64,000 bases of DNA from assembly GCA_016648135.1 (NCBI GenBank), contig JADDOH010001997.1, positions 186,001 through 250,000 on the forward strand, in the 5' to 3' direction. A model generated the notes under the pieces. It saw nothing but the letters and a program-made list of their open reading frames with translations, made no database searches and was not told the origin of the DNA. Positions 44,052 to 55,319 of this stretch are shown here, piece after piece. Every line of letters begins with the position of its first letter. The first letter of the stretch is position 1. This DNA comes from Agrypnia vestita. Its lineage: Eukaryota > Arthropoda > Insecta > Trichoptera > Phryganeidae. Both the position numbers and the translations under genes were made by a program.

Positions 44052-46379
44052 AGACTATGTCCGTTAATTTCAATAAATAAATATCATACGAATAATATAA
44101 TACTCTTTTACCTCCTGTTTCATTGACAATTTAAGGTTGAAAATAAAAAAAAACACCGCTGGCATAATTAGCGTAACTCTAAAAATATTTTTAATTTTCC
44201 AAGAGGACTGTGTTTGGCACAAATATTTAAAAAAGTAAAGACTTGTGAGACACTCTGAAATTTCATTTCTTTTATGGTCAGCGCAGTGCAGTAGGCATTT
44301 AAGGGAAGATCAACAAATCCCAAAGCTAGTACTATAGGGTTATTTTAGAAAATACAACATCATTTACAAGTTTTGGAATTTGGCCCAATTAATAATACAA
44401 TTTTATCATTATGAATTGTATCCATTTAAGAAACTTCCCTGAAGTAGTTAACATGTATTTGAAAACCATTACGATAATAAAAATGAATTAGGTGTTCCAT
44501 CCCCACGCCATTTCAACAGTTTCAACCATAGTATTAATACCTTCTAATGTAGTTTTGACATTGTTCACTGCCACATAGTTAATTCTATATAATGCAAAGA
44601 TACAAAAATAACAGGATGCAAAAAAACAATTTCAGATTATTTCACAAAAAATAATCTTCAATAAATGTTAATTATTAGGGTTTAAAATAAGCTGTTTGTA
44701 AAATTTCCTTAATGTAGCATTCATTACAAATAATATAAGTCTTTTACCGTACTTGTATGATTATTACAACATTGGAATAAAAAAATCCGTGAGATTTAAA
44801 AAAATTCTTTACGTGAAAAATTGTTTCGGTCTCCATGGTTTCATGTTAAGAAGAATTCCACTGTAAGATACTTAAATATTACGATTTACAATGAAGCATT
44901 GGATGAAACAAGACATAAAAAAAATATTTTTGATTATGTATGACACCATTTTTATGTTATGTCATTGTCCAATTTTAATCATAATTTAACTTATGTTTCT
45001 TTTAACTTTTTTAAAAATTTATTAATAATTAGGTTTCAAGCACGGGCATTTAGTGAGTACATTGAAGCATGGCTTATATTTTGAAAAATAAATCACAATT
45101 ACTATAATTATCATACTATAAAGATTTTAATTCATTAAAATCTGAATAATAATTAATTTTGTTTTTTTCCATAATATATGTTTACGTAAAAAGATTCTGC
45201 AATGTACTCGCTGCACGCGCCTGGGTTCAAGATTGGTATAATCATTATTACTTCAGTACTAACTCAGAAACTTAAAGGTTAAAAACCTACTTTAATGATG
45301 TTCCATAGGATTTTCAAATAATGGATAGCTGTAAAAGAGTAACATATGTAAGTGAATGACAAAGTAAGCATATCTAAAATTATTTGGTATTGGTCAAAAA
45401 CATTATTATACCATCTAAATAAGGTCTAGCCCAGGATCGGTCACAGCAGTCACAGAAAAATGCGGTGATACAATGTTTGAGTTACTCACTAAATAAAAAT
45501 CCTTTTTTTAAATAGCTATTACAAACCAAATGGAAATAATACTTACACGACGTGAAAAGTATTCATGAAAGTTTTAGTAATAGCTAAAAAGCATTTCAAC
45601 TTCAAGTATTATCCGGGGGAAAACATGTCAACTCTTTGTAAACTCTAAGAAAATTTTCTCTGCCACCGGCAACCATCCATTGTACATCATGATTAGATAG
45701 AAATAATCTTAGGAATGTTTACAGAGTAATTACCCAAAGATTATTTACTATACACAATTCTAATATTTATCTTCTTACTTGTAAAGTCATCGATATATTT
45801 TGAGAGCAAATAAATTATTATACTGTATACATTTTTGACATTCGAGAACCATAGATGAAAATAGATTGGTTATCATTACTTAACCTGATTACCAATGATT
45901 ACCTGATGGGGTTTTTAACAGCGTTCAGACAATCTTTCGTAAACATTAACAAAAACATTTAATATTTTGATGTAAAAATACAGATTATTAAGGTAGGTAA
46001 TCTAAAATTTCTAAACGAAGAAATATTAAAGCTTTAATAGTCAACGTTTTTAAAATATTTAATTAATCATGTAATATTTAAATCGTTTTCAATCAAAAGC
46101 ACTTACATTAAAAACATTATACTTATAGCAAGTTTTTTTTTTCAAATTAATATCGAAGTTCTTTTGAAAAAACGCACAATAATAAAAAAATCATCTTGAA
46201 ATGGTTTACCTGGAAAATTTACTCAAATGTTTGTAACCGAGACAAAGGTTTTCTATATTATCAGAATATCATTACCATTTGACGAGGGTAGAATTTGATT
46301 AAATGTAATGTCGTATGCCAATGTAGGAAGCATTATTCTGTAATTTTATCGGACTTTTAAAAGAAGACGTATCTGTAGA
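44052..46379. other. No supported gene
   Basis: AT-rich DNA. A lone B-box-like CTGGGTTCAAGATTGG at 45220-45235 may be a SINE scrap. No frame of interest was found. Confidence 0.55.
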
Positions 46380-46610
46380 ATATTTATATACGTGTTTATA
46401 TAGACAGAGTGCAGAATGAACAAATGAGGAGCTAGATAATAGAATAATAGATAGGCATGATAGTCGTCATGTGGAACGTTTGAATGAGATGAAAATGAAG
46501 GAGGAAAATGCATCTGGTGAGTGAAGGCGAAAGAAGATGGCTGCGAAAGACTTGGCACGGTCAGATTAACCAGATATTGGAGGATGACATTATATTATTA
46601 TTAGCGTGTA
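46380..46610 (+). repeat. LINE 3'-end fragment
   Basis: The + strand around 46525-46590 reads RRWLRKTWHGQINQILEDD, the C-terminal end of a LINE polymerase. It is a relative of 6875-7215. Confidence 0.55.
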
Positions 46611-46798
46611 CGAGAATATGTCAAAATAGAACAGTGTGTCATTTTATTTTCTTTATCTATACCCTCAGATAAACAACTGATAAGACAGTTGCTTTAAGAG
46701 TTTGGGGGGTATTTTCTCAGTTTATGTGAACATCTGTCAAGGATCCAACATTTTGCAGTCGCATATCGCCATCATATCGCACATCGTAAAAGGGGTGA

Positions 46799-47600
46799 CA
46801 GACGTGCGAGTAAGTACGTGAACTTAAGCCATGTATTCACTAGGGGACAAATTATCTCTCAGCCGAGTAAAGGCCCCCATTCACGGGCGTGCCATCATTC
46901 CAAATGGCTCGCCATCACTCCAAAATGCGCTCGTGAATGTCAATACCCATGTAGTTCAATTAGACTGTCACGCCAAGATGGAATTCCAAACGATCGAAAC
47001 TCCATCGTGCCGCGCCGTTTGGCGCGCCGTGTCCGATCTGCAGGCATGCTCGTAAGTGTGAAAACCAGCGGTACAGCGCGTTATGCCGTCGCGCCGAGCT
47101 GTTTGGCTCGCTCGTGAATGCGAAAACGCGCGCGCCATTTTGACTCAGTTCGCTTTGAGTTGCTGAAGTAACGACACGTAAGCTGCGTAACAATGTTTTT
47201 TTTTTAAATTTGTATTTCTTAATTCAACATTATTTTTCAATATATTTTGTTGTTTTATTTATAACATACTACAATTATTGTGTTTTTTTTTTTAAATATA
47301 GAATGTATTTATCATCCGAAGTAAATTATTCCTTTCTTAAAAATTTTACAATATATTATCATTAACTATTCGTTATTCAAATAGTTGGAATCACAAATAT
47401 TTGGAGGCTTTAGTAAGCACCTACCGCTAGTGTCGCTGCCTAGTGTATACTAAAATCGGCATGACGCGTTGGCGCGGCACGCCCGTGAGTGTAATAAAAA
47501 TTTCACAACGTTCCAAATCGAGCCGAGCCTAATGGAGCGGCGCTTTTAGTTTGTGAACTTAAAAACCGTGTACTTTAAGATGACTTTAAGTTCGCACGTC
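46799..47600. repeat. GC-rich composite with inverted edges
   Basis: GACGTGCGA at 46801 and TCGCACGTC at about 47592 are inverted edges. Inside, CATTCACGGGCGTGCC (46879) and GGCACGCCCGTGAGTG (47477) form a second inverted pair, and a GCTCGTGAATG-type motif recurs four times (about 46930, 47048, 47109, 47483). This looks like a Harbinger-style non-autonomous element. The open frames at 46818-47193 follow from the base composition. Confidence 0.5.
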
Positions 47601-47725
47601 TATTATGGTCTATCACCCACTTTAATGTTATCGCCGTGAGAGTTCTTGCCAGTTCTTACGTATGTCAATAATAAAATCAAACCTGAACCAATCTATCATA
47701 TTATTTCTTTGTACTTAGTGCAAAT

Positions 47726-47996
47726 TAGAGATGGGTAAATGAAAAAAATATCGATATATATCGAATCGATATTTTTAAAAAGTTTCGAAAATAATCGATA
47801 CATTGCGAAAAATATATCGATATTATTTTTTCAAAAATGTATACCCAAAAAAAGGTTGCCGGGAAAAAAGTGAAAAAAGATCGTCAAAAAATGACCAAAA
47901 CTAAAAAAGTCGCCCAAGAAAAAAATATCGGTTATCCCAGAAAAAAATATCGATATATCAATATATTGATATATCGATATTTTTTACCCACCCTTA
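47726..47996. mobile_element. hAT MITE just upstream of AQR
   Basis: The ends TAGAGATGGGTAAA and TTTACCCACCCTTA are inverted with two mismatches and are flanked by the identical 8 bp duplication GTGCAAAT at 47718-47725 and 47997-48004. The interior is dominated by ATCGAT/ATATCGATAT palindromes. At 271 bp it is non-autonomous. It ends 142 bp before the AQR start codon, so it lies in or next to the promoter. Confidence 0.92.
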
Positions 47997-48004
47997 GTGC
48001 AAAT

Positions 48005-48138
48005 GGTCAGAAATCTCTTTTCTATGGTCAGAAATTGCGAATGTCAGATTTTCTATGAATGTCAGTTGATCGCACGTCTATATTCTGTGGTTGATCGGCG
48101 CGGTGTTTTGTTTTGATTTTGATTTAAAAAATAATAAT
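48005..48138 (+). promoter_or_regulatory. AQR 5' flank and leader
   Basis: Only 134 bp separate the hAT element from the AQR start codon. It contains TTGATCGGCGCGGTGTTTTG near 48092 and an AT-rich leader. Position -3 of the start codon is A, a favourable context. No TATA box at a suitable distance is obvious. The transcription start cannot be placed. Confidence 0.4.
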
Positions 48139-48234
48139 ATGAAAGTTGATTCCGATGTCACTCCTTTGGGAGTTGATAAAAAAAAGTTACCCCCACCGAC
48201 AGTTTCCCAGATAAATTCTGATCGGATTACCCAA
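48139..48234 (+). CDS. AQR exon 1 (coding), residues 1-32
   Basis: Starts at ATG, with A at -3, and ends ITQ before [14 protein letters not shown] matches the conserved start of AQR proteins; the first 16 residues are variable. Confidence 0.9.
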
Positions 48235-51200
48235 GTAATTAATGTTAACATATTTATAACCTAAATACGTATTGGAACGTATATGTTCATGAACTCAAAT
48301 CTCTTATCAAATGTTTTATTATTCACATATTATTTATACCATAGGTAAAACTATTAATGAATGATTCTTCAAAACATCTGCCGAGTTTGTAAAACTATGT
48401 GATTATAAGTACTATTAATATTTTGCAGCGAGATTGGTGCATGACCATTCACTATTACTTATATTTCTTCAGATTTCAATGAAGATTTTCAATCCGAATT
48501 CTACTCAGTTCGTATAAGAGGCAAGGAAAACGATTCATGACTGAATGACGAAATTTAACAATTTAAAAAATATAAGATTCTTTCTGAACAAAAACAGTCA
48601 CTATATACTGTTAAAATGATTATTAAAAAATTGTATGCATTGTTTTCAGTTGGCAAATCAGTTTTGGGCTCCAAATACTCAAGGCAACCACTCGCCATTT
48701 GACCCTCAAATCATCGAAGATGTTTATGTCCAAGAAATATGTGGTTCAAAGTGAGTTTTTATTTTTTTAAATAGATGCATAAACGGATTACGTGTCACAT
48801 TCATATTCTAGCTATTTTTATTAATATGCATTGTTTTCGCAACTCCAAATAAGATTAACTAGTTGGTCTCCTGGAATAGGGCTCGAATCAACTACTGGAT
48901 CACTTAACCACTTGACCAACTACCCTAATTCTTATATTATTGTAATAATAATTCTCCAAAACATTCAATATTTATAGTACTGTCTATATTGACCACACTA
49001 TAAATATTGTAACAAGAGTGGAATTATCGACTGAGGTTGTGAAAACCATTAAATTTTATAATTAACAAGAATATACTTAATTGATGATGTTAAATTTAGC
49101 AAAGGTTGCTTATATATTTACTTTTGCAAAAATATTTTCATGTTTAAAAAATATTAATGATTTTTTTGAAAGTAAATATGTAAGAGAATATTGTTTTTAT
49201 ATAGAAAAAAAATCCGTTTGTGTACTCATATGGCGTTTTATCCTCTCTGCCTACTCCTGCAGAGAAACGGCATGAGGGTTAGTTAAATGTGATAAATAAA
49301 TGGTTCGCGGAAGACGCGAATCATTAATTTACACTTCCTACGTTCGACAAGCTTTTATTATGTACAAATATAAATAATATTTAAATTATGTTCCGTGATT
49401 TTTCACGGCTAGTGTGTAATATACATACTATATTTTTGACGGACTAAGGAGAACTGTTGGTGGCCATGTTATGTAGTTTCAGCTTGCAGTGTTGCTGTCT
49501 GCGCGACCCAGGTTCGAGTCTTTCTCCAGCTGTGTATTTTTATTTTTTTACTTGTGAATTCGAACAAAATTATTATATTTAGACTAGCTGTTCGTACCCG
49601 GTGTTGCACGGGTTAAGGAAGGGTTAAGTTAAGTGGGGGAAAACAAATATTCCATTGTTTTGCAAAGCCTCTAACTAAAACAATGTTTCCATTTAATCAA
49701 GGCTGGGATAGTAGGATGTCTAGGGAAGAAACAAAGTATATTTTTTCCGTCGGGAATATGTATGCAAAATTTGGGTCCAATTGGTGAGGCGGTGTAGATT
49801 TGTACAGAAAATATATCTGGAGAAGGGGATGGGTTAGAGGCGGAAGGGGAAATATCGCATTTATTACCCGACTGGTCCTTTTATAATCTTACTCTTACAA
49901 TTTACAGGGCCATAAATGTGCTTGTTCGTATTTGTGATGATTTTTCTCATTTTTTCTATGAAATGTTTACACAAAAACAAAATTCCATGTCTTTTGTTTT
50001 TTTTTTTAGTTTTTCTACTCGTCGTATTATGATGCTAGAATTTTCTCAATATTTGGAGAACTATTTATGGCCTAACTATGAGACAGATAAGTCTTCGTAT
50101 TCTCACATGATGTCTATCGTTGTGATGTTGAACGAAAAATTCAGAGAAAGAGTTCCACTGTGGCAGGTAATATTTTGTGTTTTTATAACATTTCATTTAT
50201 TTATTTATTGAATTCAAAATTTTATTGTCATATTTGAAAGGGGGAAAATATCCAACATTACTTAAATGTAAAATGTTTATTTATATACATAGTTGTTTAG
50301 AACTTGATTTAAAATTTTTATTTAGATTTTTTTAAAGATATCTTTTGATTATGTTGAGTTTACAGTTAGATTAAACCAGGCACGTGCAGTCAGAACATTG
50401 AAGCGTGAACATATCTGGTTTATCTGACTGAATATTATGGTATATTAAAATTTGAATACATAAGAAACTTGTTAATTCGAAATTCAAGGGACCTAAAAAA
50501 AACATTTTGAATTATGTTGAGCTCCGTTAATATTAAATAATTCACGTCAACTTGTATTTATTGAATCTGTATTAAAAAAATGATTTTGTAAAAATATAAA
50601 TAAATGTTTTTTCTCCCCCAGGCTTTGCAAAAGCGTCCCGATCACTTCAGCGGATTCTTTGCCCATTTACTGCGTTCTTGCTTGGAAGAGGAACACGAAC
50701 GCGACATCAGGGAGCAGACCGCCCAGCTGTTGCTTTTCAACCGCTGCTGTGGAAGTATGGAGGTGGCGCTGTGCCGGGATCAGGTCAAACGGCTCGTGTC
50801 TCTCAGCATGTGGGCCAGTCTCCAACCAGGTCTATATTACAGTCTATTTTAATGTAAATTATGCGCATATAATTTGACTCGTTCCATTCCCATTTTTTGG
50901 ACAATAAATCATATTTAAAATATATGATGTCACTTTTTTCACTTTTGCCACATCCTACCACCTTATTTATGCAATGCAATAACTGATCCGTGGTGATGGA
51001 ATTCTGTAGGATCAGATACAAGCTACATTATGATTACCCTCACTTAATGAGGCCACGGGGAATTTTTTTTAGAGTAGTTCTGTTTTGTGTGCAAGTAGAT
51101 GAGTAATTTATATTTTTTAATTTAACTATCTTAAAAATTAAGTATAAACAATAATCATATTTACTCAAAAATCCTTGAGCTTATACGCAATATGTGGATA

Positions 51201-53212
51201 AGGTGAGAGTTGTTTGTGAGGTCAGAAGAGTGTGGCACTCTATCCTCTCTGCCTACCCTTGCAGTGGAGCGGCGTGATGGTGAGTAAGTAAGTTTACAAG
51301 AAAAAAATGTGTCCTATTCAAAATGAATTAACCACATTAGAATTACACTTAACTCGTGAAAAAAGCCAGTTATTTTGTGAAAAATGTCTGTATTTTGCAC
51401 ATTTCAAGAAATCATGTCAAAACGTAATATTTATTACGCCAATTAAAGATCGCGACATTTCTATTACTAAAATACCTAATATTTGTTGTTCTCACTTGCG
51501 AAAATATCACAATATTTTTTCAATTTTGTCAAATTTCGTATTAACAGGATTATATCATACATTGTTTGTTATAGGGCGCCGAGAACAAGAGTTTCGCGCC
51601 GTTCCGAAGTGGCGCAAGTATTGGAGAGCCATACAGAAAAAGGACAAACCGGACCAAATGGAGAGACTTATGTGGGAGAGGACATTCCTGCAGAAACTTA
51701 TGATTAAATTCATGAATATCCTGGAGTCAATACCCCCGGATGGCGAAGTTGATGTTAATAAAATAAGGTTAGTACTCATTAATTTTTTTATAGTCCTAGT
51801 ATACATGGTACTTTGATCTACTAATTGCTCAACATTTACATGCACATATTTTATTTGAGATTAATGAGAGTAATGATCCTTTTTACAAGATTATTAGTGC
51901 TATGGACTTGACAAACTACGTACATTCTAGGTACTGACACTATTTATTTGAAAAAAAATTGAAAAACTACATTGATTGAAATTGAAATACAAGTTGAAAG
52001 AGTTGGTATTTTATTTCCTTTGTAGGCTTTGATTTTGAACTGCAAACCGATGCTCCACACCTCTTGACCGTCATAAATGCTCTACATTCTGATTATCATT
52101 GGTTGCTGTACTTGCTTAATTTTTGTATAATTTCATCACAAATTCATGAAAAAATTACAGAGAGCTTTACTCGGTTTCTTAAATTTATATTTTGAATATT
52201 ATCTTGAATATTTTACAAAATGTTTGAATCATGATCATAAATTTACTCACTTTGGTATGTATAATATAAACCGAAATCTAATAACTGTCGTAATTTTAAT
52301 GTAAAAATTAAGGAATATTCGGGATGTTTAAATATGTAATAATAATCTTTCCTAATTTACCAATCATATTATTGAAAACAACCATGGTTTAAAAAAAATA
52401 CAGGAATCAATATTGTCTACATTGATAATAAAGGAAAACGATTAAATAACTTAGAGGCCCTAGAAATTAAGAAGTCTGTAAATAATAATGAATCTATAAT
52501 TAATAATAACTAGAAGAATCTAACCTACAGTCCTATCTTAACCTGTTCCAGGCCCAAGATGTATATCTTGGGCCTGGAACAGGTTAAGCGCCTCCTGAAT
52601 GCACAACTTGGGAATGGAACGGGTTAAATGTTCCCATTCCCCATCGTCTGACTCTTTTCCTCTTCCCCATTACTTTACTACCTCCTCAGCCACTTTAACA
52701 CCTGACACTAATATAAAGTAGCCCATATATTGTAATTTTTAGTTTATAGTTTACCCTGAAGAAGGAACGGTGGTCCTGAAGCTGGTCGATGTTGTCAAAA
52801 ATATAGAGGTTTAAACTAAGTGAATTTGTGTTTCATTCGATTTACAGTAATTAATTAATCACAGTAATAGTCGATTGCAACAGTTTATCAACATTTTTTT
52901 GCTTAAAAAATTCTCTTTTGAAATATGTAATAATTTTAATGCATAATACCTAAATGTGTTAATATAAAATCATTATTAAAAAGAATTTGTAAGATCAAAG
53001 TCTATTATAAGTTTGATTAAAATGAATTACCACATTTGATATTCAAATATTTTTACAGATATTGTGAGCGTTTTCTGGAACTGATGATAGACTTGGAGGC
53101 TTTACTTCCAACCAGGCGATTCTTCAATGCCGTGATGGATGACTGTCATATGGTTGTGCGCTGTCAACTCTCGAGCCTGCTCCAACGACCTGAAGGTGGC
53201 CTTTTCGGACAG
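48139..53212 (+). CDS. RNA helicase aquarius (intron-binding protein), 5' part, residues 1-303
   Basis: Aquarius is a superfamily 1 RNA helicase of the spliceosome that binds the intron upstream of the branch point. Six exons (48139-48234, 48650-48750, 50010-50166, 50622-50829, 51575-51767, 53059-53212) join in frame with GT-AG introns of phases 0, 2, 0, 1 and 2. The translation follows the AQR N-terminus: [83 protein letters not shown]. This covers only the helical N-terminal region; the helicase core of the roughly 1400-residue protein lies beyond the window. The last donor (GTAAAT at 53213) opens an intron longer than 10.7 kb full of transposons. No stop or frameshift is present, so the gene looks functional. 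Confidence 0.95.
48650..48750 (+). CDS. AQR exon 2, residues 33-65
   Basis: The acceptor is TGTTTTCAG and the donor GTGAGT. It reads LANQFWAP ... [17 protein letters not shown], leaving two bases of a split codon (asparagine 66). Confidence 0.93.
48838..48930 (-). repeat. tRNA-derived SINE in AQR intron 2
   Basis: On the minus strand AGTTGGTCAAGTGGTTAAG and TTGATTCGAGCCCTATTCC form A and B box-like motifs at tRNA spacing. It is the same style as 9396-9492 and 17747-17825. Confidence 0.55.
49225..49290 (+). repeat. LINE 3' UTR-like motif in AQR intron 2
   Basis: ATGGCGTTTTATCCTCTCTG and TACTCCTGCAGAGAAACGG match the motif at 7160-7210 and 51225-51300. Confidence 0.5.
49440..49855 (+). repeat. 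Degenerate SINE and LINE-tail repeats in AQR intron 2
   Basis: GGTTCGAGTCTTTCTCC (49512-49528) is B-box-like. From 49588, GCTGTTCGTACCCGGTGTTG and later GCAAAATTTGGGTCCAATTG resemble a widespread arthropod repeat tail (a phrase of the kind CAAATTTCAnnnNATTGG, also present in family H). Boundaries are uncertain. Confidence 0.4.
50010..50166 (+). CDS. AQR exon 3, residues 67-118
   Basis: A T-rich tract and TTTAG precede it and GTAATA follows. It contains [18 protein letters not shown] and [12 protein letters not shown], among the best-conserved AQR N-terminal motifs. Confidence 0.95.
50622..50829 (+). CDS. AQR exon 4, residues 119-187
   Basis: The acceptor is TTCTCCCCCAG and the donor GTCTAT. 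It reads [17 protein letters not shown] ... EQTAQLLLF ... [10 protein letters not shown], with one base of the split codon glycine 188. Confidence 0.94.
51225..51300 (+). repeat. LINE 3' UTR-like motif in AQR intron 4
   Basis: GTGTGGCACTCTATCCTC, TGCCTACCCTTGCAGTGG and GTGAGTAAGTAAG match the copies at 7160 and 49225. Confidence 0.55.
51575..51767 (+). CDS. AQR exon 5, residues 189-251
   Basis: The acceptor is TTGTTATAG and the donor GTTAGT. It reads [20 protein letters not shown] and [20 protein letters not shown], ending in the split codon for arginine 252. Confidence 0.94.
52538..52627. repeat. TTAA-bounded perfect palindrome plus third arm in AQR intron 5
   Basis: Positions 52538-52560 and 52565-52587 are perfect 23 bp inverted repeats (TTAACCTGTTCCAGGCCC...) around GTAT. 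A third, imperfect arm (TTGGGAATGGAACGGGTTAA) ends at 52627. All three end in TTAA, suggesting fused ends of piggyBac-like elements. Confidence 0.85.
52745..52850 (+). repeat. Penelope-like LTR fragment, hammerhead-like core
   Basis: TTTACC, CTGAAGA, AGGA-ACGGTGG-TCCT, GAAG and then AACTAAGTGAATTTGTG follow the same order as the motif at 42760-42806, but the second core strand and stem III are poor. Confidence 0.3.
53059..53212 (+). CDS. AQR exon 6, residues 253-303
   Basis: The acceptor is TTTTTACAG and the donor GTAAAT. It reads [37 protein letters not shown] and GGLFGQ. It is the last AQR exon I can find; the expected next segment is not seen up to 64000. Confidence 0.95.
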
Positions 53213-54235
53213 GTAAATCATTTCAATGTAGAGATGTTTTTGTTTATGATAAAACATAATATATTTTGGGTATTTATAATTTTGTTAATTATTATTTTAT
53301 TTTTCCACCTCCAAAATTATATTTAGATTTTAACATTAATTTATTCGGTTATCGCTGCGGCAGCGTGCAAGTTGTAAGCCTAGAAGTTTGTGGTAGTTTA
53401 TTGTGTGGTACACTTAGGTAGGCGGCCCGTGCATATAGATAGATTAAAATATAGACTAAAAAAGATTCTTATAAATACAGTAAAAGCTCTTTAATACGAA
53501 ATTCAGGGGACCGAAATTCAACAAAAAAATTCGAATTTCGAATTAGGGAAGTAGAATTAGTAGGATGTTTTTAAATCATCAACATACTTTCTAAACATTT
53601 CCAAGTGTACAAAGAAATGCATTTTTTAACATGTATTTTTAAACACATTTATTTGGCCAATATTGCATTCATTTTTGTCAGTTGTTTCAATAAAATTAAA
53701 ATAATTTACTTTGATAAGTGATCTTGAGACATCAATTCAATTTTAAAACAGAAAAAATGAAAACAGCAAATATTGTACATCACTTCACTGCGTTTTTCAA
53801 TTTTGGCGCGATTTATTTGCTTATTTCTCAATGTTTCTGTCCACGTCTTTAATCAAATCCATTTTCATTTAAATAGTTAAAGTTTTGTAAGCGCTGCGAA
53901 CTGACGCCATTTTAATTTGAAACGAAACACTAGTCAAAATAAAATGCGAAAATAACTAAAATCTAACACGTGAACGTAATAAAATGTCTAATATTCTTCA
54001 CTCTTATCAAATAACAAAAAATATATTAAAATCGTAAATGAAGAGACTAAAATATCGAAAGTTTTCACGGAAATCACAGATAAAAGCACAAAAAAAAGTC
54101 AATGACATAATGTTTTCACGCGATATATCTTAATAAAACACAAAGATGTAACAATTTAAAACTCCAAAACTGGCGACAAAACTTCAACTAATCTCGTCTT
54201 TTGGCGGGATATCATAAAACAGCAGTCATAAGGGT

Positions 54236-54861
54236 ACGCGCGCACTAGCGTTTTTTCGCCGCGCGGCGAAAAAACCTGCGACATTTTGACGCGCGGCGAA
54301 AACAGCAGGCACGCGCACTACGGCATAATGCCGCTGATCATTTACGGGCAGTTCTTTAAAATATTTGGTGAACTTAACGAAAAATTCTTCCAATATTATC
54401 GAATGAATAAAGAATGTTTTTATGAACTTTTAAAACTAGTTGGACCTTCTATCACATATAAAAATACTCCATTCAGAAATGTTTAATGTTTCTATCACTA
54501 TATTCTTTTGAAGTGATATCATACAATGGTGGTCTTCTTTCAACTTTCGTAATTAGCATTTCAATATTAAAATCTTCATCTAGATCAGCAGAATTATTGC
54601 TTGTAGCCCATTGTTCTTTCACATAAAATATATGGTATAGCGAAACGGCGCTTAGTGCGCGCGGTCATGACTTTAAAAAGATGCGTTTTTTTGCCGCTGA
54701 CCGCCGCGCCGCAAGAGAGTTGTAACATTTCACAGATTTTTCGCCGCTGCGTTATTTTGCCGCTAAGTGCGCGCACTACGATTCAAAAGCCTTGTTACAA
54801 CACTGCGGTGCGACATTATGCCGCCGCGCGGCGAAAAAACGCTAGTGCGCGCGTATCCTTA
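54236..54861. mobile_element. PIF/Harbinger element nested in the pogo-like element
   Basis: The left end reads GGGTACGCGCGCACTAGCG then TTTTTTCGCCGCGCGGCG; the right end is its inverted copy (CGCCGCGCGGCGAAAAAAC, GCTAGTGCGCGCGTATCC). TAA on the left and TTA on the right fit the short TWA-type duplication of this superfamily. It is about 625 bp with a small transposase fragment. Confidence 0.85.
54310..54486 (+). pseudogene. Harbinger transposase N-terminal fragment
   Basis: From about codon 9 of the open frame 54286-54486 the + strand reads IMPLIIYGQFFKIFGELNEK, FFQYYRMNKECFYELLKLVG and PSITYKNTPFRN before a stop. FxxYYRMxxExFxELLxLVGPxI is the conserved segment just before the DDE domain of Harbinger transposases. 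The DDE domain itself is missing and the protein is cut to about 60 residues, so the element cannot move on its own. Confidence 0.8.
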
Positions 54862-55319
54862 AACAGCCTTACCCTGTGCGCGCGGCCACCGGCCAGTTGG
54901 GGATGTTTTATGACTTTTATTACTGTCATATAGATGTTCAAAGACCTGTGAGCGGTCATTTCCGTCAGCGCAGGTATAAAAACACTAGCAAATGGTGATA
55001 AAATGTTAACATTTACACAAATGACTTTTGTGTAAAATTTCATAATTTTGTCTGAAATTTTTTTCGTATTTGGAATTAGCCATTTTTTCGAATTATAGGA
55101 AGCATTTTGTATGAAAATTCATTTGAGGGGGATAAAATATCATTAAATTTTTCGAATTATACCGAATTTCGAATTATAGTTGTTTGTATTAACGAGCTTT
55201 TACTGTACTAGCGGTTTAATTACAAATTTAAATTAAAAATTCATTAAAAGTTTAACCTTTAATGAAATTTTAATCTTGCATCATTTATATGTTGTAAGGT
55301 TTTCAAAAAGCTTACTAGT

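Larger units (their letters stand above)
53478..55205. mobile_element. Pogo/Tigger-like non-autonomous element in AQR intron 6
   Basis: CAGTAAAAGCTCTTTAATAC at 53478 and ATTAACGAGCTTTTACTG at 55188-55205 are inverted ends, each next to TA. The subterminal phrases on both sides are variants of CGAATTTCGAATTA. These are typical of pogo/Tigger elements. No transposase frame remains. A Harbinger element is nested within it, and 50475-50545 carries a fragment of the same family. Confidence 0.82.

Noticed and set aside
49918..50009. Open frame upstream of AQR exon 3
   Set aside because: The AQR-like sequence begins after the T-rich acceptor; the preceding codons are intronic.
51307..51574. Open frame upstream of AQR exon 5 (starts [10 protein letters not shown])
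   Set aside because: This is intron read-through ahead of a good acceptor at 51573-51574; AQR similarity begins exactly at the exon.
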